DNA from: Kiritimatiellia bacterium
Lineage (GTDB): Bacteria > Verrucomicrobiota > Kiritimatiellia > WLWN01
NCBI GenBank assembly: GCA_012103575.1
Contig: WLWN01000001.1
Span: forward strand, 139,792 to 203,791
DNA: 64,000 bases
Reading direction: 5' to 3'
Below are positions 46,848 to 56,591 of this stretch, in pieces. The translations under genes and the position numbers were made by a program. The notes beneath the pieces were generated by a model. That model saw only the letters and a list, made by a program, of their open reading frames with translations. It did not search any database and was not told the DNA's origin. The first letter of the stretch is position 1; each line of letters opens with the position of its first letter.

Positions 46848-48471
46848 ATGAACAGGCTACGCTTTATTTTATCTATATTATTGAGGAGACGATATACCTT
46901 AGCGCTCTTCATTGTGTCAAGTATAGCCGGCGCGTTGGCTGGAGCTAGTACCACAGGATTATTAGCGGTCATTCACCGTCTTATCGGGGATGATTCCCTT
47001 TCTATCGATCAGCATGCAGCCGGTTTTCTTTTGCTGGCTGCCGGCCACGCCATCTTCTCGATCATCTCCTCGGTTACCAATGTAAAAGTTTTACAGGAAA
47101 TAAGTCTGGATTTGCGCCTGGAGTATAGCCAACGGTTGCTATCTACGCCTTTACGGACGATCGAAAAAGTGGGCTCTTCAAAAATCCTGAATACCTTTAC
47201 GCATGCCATTGGATCGATCGCCGATTACATCAGTCGATTGCCGGTTCTGGTTCAAGACCTGACGCTATTAACCGGTATTTGTATCTACATGACCTGGTTG
47301 TTTCCTTTTATATTTTTAATGCTGTTGGTCTTTATGGTGTTGGGATTCATTTTCTATACCTTGCCACTATCAGCCTACCGGCGTTTCGAAAAGAAGTTGT
47401 GGACGGTGCGAAACCGGCATTTTAGATATTTTCACGATCTTCTTGGAGGTATCAAAGAGCTTCTCCAAAACAGAGCCAAGAAACAAGCGATTCTGTTTCA
47501 TTACCTGTACCCAACGGGTAAAAATTTAGCAGATCTTGAGATTCGATCTTCGCTGATGAAGACGGGCATAAACCGCTGGGGAGATTTTTATGCCTTTCTC
47601 GGTCTAGCCTTAATCCTGACTTTTTTGCCTCAGTGGGGTATGGCTTCGCATCAGGAGTTAGGAAATGTCATTATTCTTCTTTTGTTTACTTTACGTCCCA
47701 TGAATTCGTGTATCGGACATATATTCAGTGTTCAAAACCTGAAGATAACATTGGATCAATGGGAAGAGATGGCCGGGCATCTTGAGCAGGCAACAGCAGC
47801 GGAAGATGTTGCCGATGCGGCGCTGAATATAACACGATCCCCATCCTTTTCCCTTAAAGTACAGGATGTTGTGTACACCTAATTATGAAGAGGGAAGCGA
47901 CCCTTATACCCTCGGACCGATATCCTTGACGTTGCAAGCGCCAGCCATCCTCTTTATTACAGGTGGCAACGGCAGCGGCAAAAGCACCTTGGCTAAAATT
48001 CTGTGTGGACTGTATATACCGGATACCGGCACAATCTGCTTGGATGGAAAGCCCGTAGGTAATCATAACCGGGAGGCCTACCGACAATTGTTTTCCGTTG
48101 TTTTTTACGACTTTTATTTGTTCGACACTTTGCTGGGATTGGAAGATCGAGAAATTGATGAAGCCGCTCAAAGTTATTTGCGTCGCTTAAGTATCGATGA
48201 TAAGGTGTGTGTTCGTGAAGGTTGCCTTTCCACCACACATCTTTCTTCGGGACAATGCAGACGGCTAGCCCTGCTTGCGGCAAAATTGGAAGACAGTCCG
48301 ATTTGTGTATTCGACGAATGGGCGGCGGATCAGGACGCTAGTTTTAAAGCCCGTTTCTATCAAGAACTCATACAAGATCTGAAAAACAATGGGAAGATCG
48401 TAATCATCATTTCTCATGATGACTCCTATTTTTCGGTGGCGGATCAGGTGATTAAACTGGAGGATGGGTAG
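46848..48471 (+). pseudogene. Cyclic-peptide-type ABC exporter (SyrD/PvdE-like), frameshifted
   Basis: Two overlapping frames form one ~540-aa half-transporter. The membrane part, 46848-47882, has about six helices (…LFIVSSIAGALAGASTTGLL…). The ATPase part, 47866-48471, has Walker A ITGGNGSGKSTLAKIL, signature LSSGQCRRLALLAAK and Walker B VFDEWAADQD, the last typical of the SyrD/PvdE group. A single-base change at ~47875-47885 (VVYT, TAA, then NYEEGSDPYTLGP in the other frame) separates them. Family members export siderophore or lipopeptide precursors. No NRPS or peptide gene was seen nearby. Confidence 0.8.
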
Positions 48472-48785
48472 GTTGTTCAACATGAAGACGCGCTTTCGCG
48501 CTTGGGATGTCATTAATAACAACCAAATGACGGCACGCAGTGCTAACTGACTAAAAATGACGTTCTCCGGAGGAGAACATAATGACTTCTCCACGTTAGT
48601 GTCGATTAGTGAAGATGAGGGGTTTTTATATTTGTCATAACTTTCTGTTTATCATAGAAGAAGCCATTTGCTGACCTGAAACTTTTGTATATTTTTTTAA
48701 AAAAATGACATCTCGCGAAGCGAGACTAATGACTTAATGACATTCCGATTGCTGTAGCATATCGGGATATACTGACTTCATCATC
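48472..48785. repeat. Cluster of TGAC-bounded hairpins
   Basis: Five small hairpins, each between ATGAC/TGAC words: 48487-48514 (GCGC TTT CGCGC), 48527-48551 (GCAC GCA GTGC), 48557-48586 (GTTCTCC GGA GGAGAAC), 48705-48733 (TCTCGC GAA GCGAGA), 48736-48776 (ATTCCGAT … ATCGGGAT). The last ends 10 nt before the ATG of the glycosyltransferase at 48786. A 23-bp word (48509-48531) recurs inverted at 51533-51555. No ORF. Confidence 0.7.
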
Positions 48786-49991
48786 ATGAGTTTTTCTTCT
48801 ATTTTAATGATTATCTATGCCATCGGAGCGGCGATTCAAGTTGGAACAGCTTTATTTGCGGTCAGCTATACACGGGGCTGGATAAGAAAAAAAATAGTTT
48901 CTGTATATGATCCAAGCTTCCAGCCAAACTGTGCGGTTATTATTCCTACAAAAGGACTCGCTTCTCATTCAGTGAAAAATTTTCGCGCTTTTCTAGAGCA
49001 GAATTACCCAAGCTTTTCTGTTTATTTTGTGGTTGAGTCTGAGTCAGACGCTGGTGTACCGACACTCCGTGAGCTGACAGAGGAGTATTCGCATGCTCTC
49101 CTTGTTGTGGCGGGTCTTTCTACCTCTTGCTCGCAAAAGATATATAACATGTTGGCCGGGGTAAAAGTCGCAGGCAACGTGGATGTTTTAGCTTTTGGTG
49201 ACAATGATATTTGTCCTCCGACCTGCTGGTTAAGAAATCTCATCAAGCCATTAGCTTATTCTGATATCACGGTATCGAGCGGATATCGTTGGCTGGTCAA
49301 CCGGCAAAGCTCTTGGGGTGAATACGTCCATATACTTATGAATATGACTTTTTATGCCTATTTTACGATCGCATCGTACCTAGGCTGTTCGTTTCTTTGG
49401 GCGGGTTCTTTTGCTATACGAAGAAAAGATTTTATCGCTTTAGAGGTCTCGAAAACATGGAACAAGGCTATATCCGATGACGTAAGCTTGGGTTTGCTAC
49501 TATCTAGAACACGTTGCAAAACGTATCAGACGCCTGAGGTGTTTATACACTCCGATGATACCTTTTCAACAGCCCGTGAGAGTACGCTTTGGTTCCAGCG
49601 ACAGATTCTTAACGTGAAACTCCACCACTACTTGATTTGGTCGATTTGGGGATTCATCCTGCTGGTTGTCATGCCTCTTCCCTTTATTCTGTTGCCTCTG
49701 GCAATAGCATGTATGTTATCAGGAGCCGTCTCTTTTTATGAGGCTGGAGGAATAGCTGGGTGCACTTTTTTTGTTGGGGAGCTGATCACTGGAATGCTCT
49801 ACGGTTCCATCAGCCCGACACGTCGTCATGGTTGTCTGGCTGCCTGTATGCCTTTCTTGAGGATTCCCCAAATCATAGCTTATTGCAAAACAATAGGGGT
49901 CTATCACATTAACTGGGCCGGGGTTTGCTACTGCTTTGATCGCAAAGGGCATGTAGCCTCTATAGAACGGGATTTCCCCTCTGGAGAGTAA
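48786..49991 (+). CDS. Membrane glycosyltransferase family 2 (ceramide-glucosyltransferase-like)
   Basis: 401 aa. N-terminal helix, GT2 core with NCAVIIPTKGLASHSVKNF, VLAFGDNDICPP (metal-binding DxD type) and ISDDVSLGLLL, then TLWFQRQILNVK corresponding to the (Q/R)-x-x-RW helix, and C-terminal membrane helices. Probably an inner-membrane polysaccharide or glycolipid synthase. Its last 64 bases overlap the 3' end of the convergent GT2 gene. Confidence 0.8.
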   Translation: MSFSSILMIIYAIGAAIQVGTALFAVSYTRGWIRKKIVSVYDPSFQPNCAVIIPTKGLASHSVKNFRAFLEQNYPSFSVYFVVESESDAGVPTLRELTEEYSHALLVVAGLSTSCSQKIYNMLAGVKVAGNVDVLAFGDNDICPPTCWLRNLIKPLAYSDITVSSGYRWLVNRQSSWGEYVHILMNMTFYAYFTIASYLGCSFLWAGSFAIRRKDFIALEVSKTWNKAISDDVSLGLLLSRTRCKTYQTPEVFIHSDDTFSTARESTLWFQRQILNVKLHHYLIWSIWGFILLVVMPLPFILLPLAIACMLSGAVSFYEAGGIAGCTFFVGELITGMLYGSISPTRRHGCLAACMPFLRIPQIIAYCKTIGVYHINWAGVCYCFDRKGHVASIERDFPSGE

Positions 49992-51466
49992 CACGAGAAG
50001 CCAAACACTATGCCAAATCCTAAGGCGTATAATACGTACAAAGGAACAAGGCTCATATACCCCTTACATAAACTAGTGCAAACCATCGAAGTAAAGACCG
50101 CAGCCATGATACCCTCCACTGCCACTCTCCATGTTATCCTACGTGACCCACTCATACCCACTGGCTGTTTTTTAGGAGTACGCATAAAGGGAGATTTCTT
50201 TCCTAAAAGGCCCTCGGTCGCTGCCACGGTATGATGAAAAGACATGCCAAAATTAAATAGAATCGATAGCGGGCAGGTATATAAAAACCTCCATACTCGT
50301 ATACGATAATGTTGATCTTGGTCACAGTGTAGAACATTTGCCACGCAAGCCACTATAGAGGGGCATGTAACCAACACTCCGAGTAAGCCATACATGAAAG
50401 GAACGTTCATAGTAGGCAGCCAGCGATGAAAAAAATAGATCGGTATACTAAAGATGCCGATTAAGAAGAGGAGCATGAAAAAACTATAGTCAAAAAGGTA
50501 GATGCTCGCTTCGATTTTTTTCGATAGCGAAAAGGACGATTTCCAGATCGTTCGCAACAGTTTACGTGCGGTTTCCGCCCGTCCTTTGGACCAACGAAAC
50601 TGTTGTGTTTTAAAGGCCTTCATATCGGTGGGCAGTAATCCGGGCGAAACAGGATTCTCTACATAAAAAATTTGCCAGCCGTTCAATTGGGCGCGCAGAC
50701 TCAAATCCAAATCTTCCGTTAACGTATCCCCTTGCCAGCCGTCCGCCTGTGTGATCGCCTCTTTTCGCCAGATACCGCCTGTGCCGTTAAATTGTAAAAT
50801 CGAGGATTCAGGAGAAGCGCTTAACTGGGCTAGATTAAATAAATTATGCAAAGCATACTGGATGCGGGTAAGTAGTGATTCATCTTTGTTCATAAACTCC
50901 AGACGCATTTGAACCGCCCCGACTCTTTGGTCTTTAAAGTGGGGTAGGGTAGCTAATAAAAAATCTGGGGGAGGCTGAAAGTCGGCATCAAAAATCGCTA
51001 AAAATTCTCCTTGGGCAACCTTCATGCCCTCTCGTAAGGCGCCCGCTTTGAAGCCTTGGCGGTTATTACGTTGTAGGTGGCTGATCTGAACGCCTCGGGA
51101 TTGTAGAGCCCTGACTTTTCTGCGAACAATCTCCGGTGTTTCATCCATGGAATCGTCCAGCACCTGGATTTCCGATTTAGTCTGAGGGTAGGCAAAGGCG
51201 GAAACCGCATCCAGCAAGGATTCAATGACATAAGGCTCATTAAAAATAGGGAGTTGCACGGTAACAAAAGGCAGATCGTCGTTTAAAGTGGCTTTCCCCA
51301 GGGAACCGTTTGGGAGGCTCCTTTTATGTCTTACGTAAGAGGTTAACAGAGAAAGTATACCCAGACTACAGCACGTGGCCAGGGAGAGGGTAACCATGAA
51401 AAGTATAAAACTTATGTAAGCTAGCAGTTGCATTTGTTCTGAAGAGGTTAGACACGCGAATCGCAC
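49928..51466 (-). CDS. Cellulose-synthase-like GT2 membrane glycosyltransferase
   Basis: 512 aa from 51466, or 501 from the Met at 51433 (MQLLAYISFILFMVTLSLAT). Two N-terminal helices, GT2 motifs VLDDSMDETPEI, FLAIFDADFQPPPDF, FNGTGGIWRKEAI, TLTEDLDLSLRA and QQFRWSKG (D, DxD, TED, QxxRW), then four or more C-terminal helices. The architecture fits processive CesA/CslA-type beta-glycan synthases. Product unknown. Convergent 64-bp overlap with the previous gene. Confidence 0.85.
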   Translation of the reverse strand: MRFACLTSSEQMQLLAYISFILFMVTLSLATCCSLGILSLLTSYVRHKRSLPNGSLGKATLNDDLPFVTVQLPIFNEPYVIESLLDAVSAFAYPQTKSEIQVLDDSMDETPEIVRRKVRALQSRGVQISHLQRNNRQGFKAGALREGMKVAQGEFLAIFDADFQPPPDFLLATLPHFKDQRVGAVQMRLEFMNKDESLLTRIQYALHNLFNLAQLSASPESSILQFNGTGGIWRKEAITQADGWQGDTLTEDLDLSLRAQLNGWQIFYVENPVSPGLLPTDMKAFKTQQFRWSKGRAETARKLLRTIWKSSFSLSKKIEASIYLFDYSFFMLLFLIGIFSIPIYFFHRWLPTMNVPFMYGLLGVLVTCPSIVACVANVLHCDQDQHYRIRVWRFLYTCPLSILFNFGMSFHHTVAATEGLLGKKSPFMRTPKKQPVGMSGSRRITWRVAVEGIMAAVFTSMVCTSLCKGYMSLVPLYVLYALGFGIVFGFSCYSPEGKSRSIEATCPLRSKQ

Positions 51467-51647
51467 AAATCAATACGAATAAGGGAGCAGTCATTAGGTC
51501 ATTATGTGCTTCTGTGGAGAACGTCATTCTTTGTCATTTGGTTGTTATTAATGACACCCAAGCGCAAGGGCGCATTGGGAAACTGACGCGGACGTAGTGA
51601 GCAAATGGCTATCAATGACATCTACCAATGACAGCGCGCAAGCGTAC
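51467..51647. repeat. TGAC-bounded hairpins, right cluster
   Basis: Includes ATGACACCCAAGCGC … GCGCATTGGG … CTGAC (51551-51587), ATGACATCTACCAATGAC, ATGACAGCGCGCAAGCG, and on the other strand AATGACGTTCTCCACAGAAG. The 23 bp at 51533-51555 are the exact inverse of 48509-48531, so the repeats bracket the two glycosyltransferase genes. Confidence 0.65.
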
Positions 51648-52874
51648 TTATCTCTTTGGCTGCGGAGAAATGGGCTCCCACACAATAGGATCATCCTTTT
51701 TATGCCTTATGCTCCACAGCCCAAGGCGCATTTCATCTAGCAAAGAACAGAGAAATATCATTCTATAGCCCTTTAACGCACCCCAACTTTGATACCACGA
51801 AATAAGATGTTCCCGTAGAGAGCCTCTTTTTTTCTCGGGCCTGTAATATCTTCTGCCTATCTTTGTGACTTGCTTCCAGCGGAAAAGTTGGTTCAAACTT
51901 TTCCGGCAGTCGTTAGCCGGGGGAGAAACACTGGTAGCTATAACAGCTCGGGTGATCGCGTAGCGAAATCCGGCTCGTTCAACGAGACGGCGCATAGCGT
52001 AGTCTTCAGGGACATTCTCCGGACAGTGTTGGGTGCTCACGTAACCAGCGGCCAAGAAAACCGCCGTTCTACCGATATACCCCGAGCCGGCCAACCACGT
52101 ATTCTCACCGATCCCGTGCGTCAAGTTAGCGACCTCATGGCAAGGGGATACCGAAAATGGAAAGATCAGGTAGCGCTGTATGATCTCGCACTTTATATAC
52201 AGCGTGCCGGACTCGCAATCCGACGATATCCACCGCCTCATTCAATTCCAGCTCTTCTCGAGCTGATCGGACTCCATTGGACGCAAGATCGAAAATCTTG
52301 TCTCCGTCCCGCGAAGCGATAAGGATATGAGACTCCGCATCGCATTTGAGGACGTGCCGGGGAGGACCCAACCGTTCTCTATACTCCGTATACACCAGGC
52401 ATATAGATCTCTTAATATACGCATCTGTCCCGAAAAAAGCGACGATGCCCGCTGATGAACTACATAAACAGCATGCTGTTCCAGTGATCGTACTCTCAGA
52501 TGACAGGGGGCGCCATCGCAGATCTCATAATTGTAGATCAATGCAGAGGCGTTTAGGCTGGACTGCGGCCCGGTATAGACGTGTAAAACCCGGGTATGAT
52601 AAGCATCCAAAGTATGGAGGATCTCAGGGGGGTCGGCCCCGTCGTTCAGCCCCAAAACCAAGTCGATACCCAAGTAACCAGAGTCATCCGCTTTCTCAAT
52701 CAAAGCGGGCAATGTACCGTTGAGTAACGGTTGGGATCCCTGTCGTGCTGGTAAAATGACGAGTAAACGATTCTCATATAGACTCTTCGTTTGTTTTTCT
52801 ATCCTGGCGTAACAGCCTGAAACCGCTTGAGCATGTACAGTAAGCCGGTCTTTTTCTTCATCGGGTATTTTCAT
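51648..52874 (-). pseudogene. Glycosyltransferase family 2, two frameshifts
   Basis: Three frames in order: 52874 to ~52395 (LLVILPARQGSQPLLNGTLP … VLHVYTGPQ), then 52395-52135 (HVLKCDAESHILIASRDGDK, with a D-A-E in place of the metal-binding DxD), then 52241-51648 (NTWLAGSGYIGRTAVFLAAG, ENVPEDYAMRRLVERAG, NQLFRWKQVTKIGRR). ED and QLFRW correspond to the GT2 third Asp and (Q/R)xxRW. Together about 400 residues. Not functional as it stands. Confidence 0.65.
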
Positions 52875-53261
52875 CTATCCCAATATGGATGAATTTTTTA
52901 TGTTTACCGTAAAAGCGGTGTCTAGCCTCTTTTAAAAAGAGTCCACATGGTTGATTACTGAACTAAAATAGGACTCGAGTTTCTCATTTTGTATAGTCGA
53001 ATTAAACTCTGTATAGACTTTTTGCCGCGCTTGTTCTCCCATGTCTACTCTCAAAAGATAATCCCCAATCAAAACCTCTAAGTATTTGACCAGAGCATCT
53101 ACATCGCGCTCTGACACTAAAAAACCTGTTCTTTCATGATGAATGATCTCAGGAATACCCCCATGAAAAGTACCGATGACAGGTAAGCCACAGGTCCCCG
53201 CTTCTTTAATGACAATCCCACCGGACTCTCGATCCCCATCTCTAGCGACGACTGCTGGTAG

Positions 53262-53657
53262 ATGAACCTCTCTTGTCGTGCCAAGACGGTGCTAGATCTC
53301 TATCATGGACATGGCCCCAGCGAGCAGTACCACAGTGAACTCAAAAGCGATCTTGATGTTGAGCGATTGCCTTCGGGGAGACTCTGTGCCAATAAGATTA
53401 TTCTGTTATGCGCCATGGTGGCCTTCAACCTTTCGCATAGCCCTCCGTGCACCTTTAACAATACTCTAAGGCGACTGCCCAAGGAGGCCTACGCCCCAAA
53501 ATGGTCAAATCAGAGTGAATCTGACCTGTACGCTCAAAAAATTCATCAAGGTGATACTTGCCGGTCCCAATCCGCCCAAAAGCGAGCATCTCAAGGAAAA
53601 AATTTTCAGCTTTTGAGCCCCAAAACACCTTCCGAAGCGATAGCTGACGGATTCAGG
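53262..53657 (+). mobile_element. IS1380 fragment, copy 3 (right end only)
   Basis: About 396 bp, ending with …CTGACGGATTCAGG at 53657. It carries the C-terminal coding part (NLSCRAKTVLDLYHGHGPSE…). The left ~1.2 kb and the other terminal repeat are missing, and the region missing from copy 2 near the C-terminus is also shorter here. Confidence 0.85.
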
Positions 53658-53889
53658 TACCTGTAAAATAAACGGCATCTTGACATTTTTCCTCGGCAAT
53701 TAGAGCTTCATAGGAACTTTGAAGAGGGCCTGAACCAATAATTCTTAATCGAATATCGGGGTATTGTTCATGTCCTTTAGCAAAAGCCCGAATTCCGTAA
53801 GCCATTCCTTTTTTCTCTACAAATCGACCGACCATCATGATCGTCACGGACCGTTCAGGACGTTTTTCATATGTAAAATGTATTAACAT

Positions 53890-54867
53890 TAGAGCGCTTC
53901 ACGATTGAGGTGTCGCGATGTAGCACGAAGAAAACCAGCCGATTACCTCGTCGGGAGAAACCTCTTCGAACGCTTGTGTGATCGCTTCAGATAGTTCCTG
54001 CTGACTGCGGGCTGCAAGGCTGCCCAACCGATTCTTTATCTTGCCCCACATTTTTTCAATGGGGTTGGAATCGGGGCTGTAGGGTGGAAGGAATCTTACA
54101 TGGGCCCCACATGACTCAATGAGTTCAATGACCTTGGGATTGTGATGGACGCGAAGATTGTCCATGATGACGATGTCTTCAGGTGAAAGAGTCGGGAGAA
54201 GAACCCGGCGAATATATTCTCCAAAAACAGCCGTGTCTGTCGCCCCCTCTACTTCCATGGCCGCTGTTGTTCCGTCCAGGCGGACCGAAGAAATCAAGGT
54301 GGTGGTACACCAATGTCCATGAGGCGTTTTGGCAAAAAGCCTGTTCCCGCCCAACGCCCGGCCCCGCAGACGAGTCATATTCGTTTTCGCCCCGGATTCA
54401 TCAATAAAGACAAGGCGACTTGGATCAAGTTTGGCCACCTCTTGGATCCACTGCTTTCTCAAGAGATTTACATCCGCCCGGTCCTGCTCGCTGGCGTGAA
54501 GCGTTTCTTTTATACCGGCAGCCCAACCGATTCAACGCCCGCTGTACGGCCATGATCGACCCCTTCACGCCGCTCATGTTCTTGAGTTCTTCAAGCGTTG
54601 CCGGGATGTTTGCCCCCCAGTTGAGCCAACGCCTTGAGCTGCTTTCCGCTGTAGAGGGCCTGACGATGCCCACGCGGTCGAGGAGCAGTCTCTCCGGTTT
54701 CGTTGAAACGTTCTAAGATCTACACGATAAGAAGATGCGATATCGGCCTGGGAACCTTTGCCCATTTTGTAGGCATCTATCGCACGCCGCCGGATTTCTG
54801 CTGTTGCTATACTCATGTCATGGAGTATAGATCTTCTAAAGAGGCATTTCAATCGTTAAATGCTCTA
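53890..54867 (-). mobile_element. IS630-family insertion sequence, copy 2 (defective)
   Basis: Bounded by TA at both ends, termini as in copy 1. The transposase has a 20-nt deletion between two CGTTTCA-like repeats near 54710 and a further small deletion near 54605, and so is frameshifted. The catalytic part 54462-53899 is open. Confidence 0.88.
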
Positions 54868-55430
54868 ATACCTAACCGATACACTTCAATTTTTTTGGCC
54901 GGCACATGAATGTCGTTTATCAGGATATCGGCTAGCTCTTGGGATGTAGCCAAGCAAAGACGCGCTTGTTTAAAGAAACTAGGAGCAAGCCGTTTATAAC
55001 GACGATATGACCGAGTAAATCGGTTTTTTGGTAGCAGCGCAGCAACATCATATCCATGAAAAGTTGTCACCAAAGGGCAATCGAATTTCTTTGAAAAGGG
55101 CGTCGCAAACACACCGTTCGTGCCAAAGTGGGCATGAATCAAAGCGGGTTTATATTCTCGAAATACCCGATTAAAGGTGTGGGATATTCCAGTCTTTACA
55201 TACTGAGATTTTTGAGACTCATTTAATATCACGAGCTGATCGTATGGAAATCGATCAACAAAGGAAGATCGTTCACATGCTAACACCGAGCCTTTATATC
55301 TTTTCTGATGTTGTAGTTGGTCATATATAAAGGTCTCACTATAAGGCAAATAGGTGCCTACAAAGATAGCAATGGGTATAGCTTTTTTGTTTTCCGTTAG
55401 CATGTTGAACTTCGAACTTTTTTTCTTCAA

Positions 55431-55984
55431 TCACCAGACACTCAGGCTCTTTAACAGCCTCATAAGGACCTTAATCGGGTCTTTAAACGAAACATTGACG
55501 CCACTCGATAGCCTTGATATTATTCTTTGTCTTGTATGCACAATTGATATCAAGCCTCTGTAGCATTGCTCGGTATGGCTAACTCGGTCTGACTTTTTAG
55601 CCGCACAAGCATCTTATCCTATTTTTCAGCACACGTTCTTCACTATTTTGGTGATCACGGCTGTCGAATCAATAACATAAATACACCGCCTAAAGGCGAC
55701 GGTTTTTCTCCCCGTAGGAGACAATAATTGAGAATCTTAGCCACCAACTCCGTTCCTAGACGCTTGCGCAGTTTTCCAAGTAGCCATGATCGGGGCGCAC
55801 AAGAACTTCTATATGGGTATCGGTTAGCATCTTTTGTTCTCTTTTTATTAGCGACATAACCAAAAGACTATCAGCAAATCTTTGTCTTCGTGCTTGCCAG
55901 CTATTTGGCGCGCGTCTAAAGATAAATTGAGAGATTGGTGACTTGCTAGAAAAACATCGAGATTTAACGGGAAAGTGACTTAAG
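55431..55984. other. Gene-free stretch
   Basis: About 550 bp before MITE copy 5. Stops in all frames. Contains a CGCCTAAAGGCG hairpin near 55684 similar to the inner hairpin at 36155-36229, and TTGATATT … AATTGATATCAAG. No protein similarity was recognised. Confidence 0.4.
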
Positions 55985-56147
55985 CCTGGATCCGTCAGTT
56001 AAACGCGGTTTTCTGCACGAACCATTTGGGCCAAAAGGAATTACAAAAAAGCCTCGACGCACCCAGCGGGTGCGCCTGCGTTTTTTTGCAACCTTTTGCC
56101 TCCAAAGCATTCGCACAGAAATCCCACGTTTAACTGACGGATCCAGG
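55985..56147. mobile_element. 163-bp fold-back MITE, copy 5
   Basis: Right arm first, perfect 5-bp duplication TTAAG on both sides. Intact central hairpin (CGCACCC AGC GGGTGCG with T7). Confidence 0.9.
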
Positions 56148-56259
56148 TTAAGGATATAATGTCCTATTTAAGAATCTAGTGTCAAGTCGTCCTTGTAATG
56201 TCGCAATATAATCGGTAGAGTTTCATTCATTAACCGGGAGGAAGCTATGATTAAATAAA

Positions 56260-56420
56260 GAACAAAACGGGATTGGGCCAGTTTTGTAAAAAAGATTGCC
56301 GACGTATATGGCCAGGTCGACAAGATTACCTTGGTGATGGATAACCTCAACACTCACAAAGCCGCATCGCTTTATGAAGCCTTTCCTCCCCAGCAGGCCA
56401 AAGCTTTTGGGTTATTTGGC
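56260..56420 (+). pseudogene. IS630-like transposase fragment
   Basis: [40 protein letters not shown] and FPPQQAKAF are the central DDE_3 part of another IS630 subfamily. Both ends are degraded, and the rest of 56421-56590 has no clear frame. Confidence 0.6.
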
Positions 56421-56591
56421 CAAACAAGCACGGATCGAGCCTAAGGCATATGGAAAATTTAAAGCCGGAACGTTTAGAGAGTCGCGAGCCGAATGATTTA
56501 TTAAAAGTTCCGCCAAAAGTCAGGGACAACGGCGATCACGGCCCTGTTGGCGGACTTAACGGGACAGACGGTGACGCTTGGTATTCGATGG

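Larger units (their letters stand above)
52932..55430 (-). pseudogene. GT4-type glycosyltransferase, split by IS630 and an IS1380 fragment
   Basis: N-terminal piece 55430-54868 (VGTYLPYSETFIYDQLQHQK, IHAHFGTNGVFATPF, TTFHGYDVAALL). Middle 53889-53658 (IMMVGRFVEKKGMAYGIRAF, LRIIGSGPLQSSYEAL). C-terminal 53261-52932 (LPAVVARDGDRESGGIVIKE, GLPVIGTFHGGIPEII). Together these are a typical GT-B family-4 enzyme of ~400 aa. A few residues before LPAVV are missing, so the IS1380 insertion was accompanied by a deletion. There is also a frame change near the T4 tract next to the IS630 junction. Confidence 0.75.

Noticed and set aside
48472..48785. CRISPR array or integron attC sites
   Set aside because: The units share only a 4-6-base boundary word, spacers and stems differ, lengths are irregular, and no cas or integrase gene is near.
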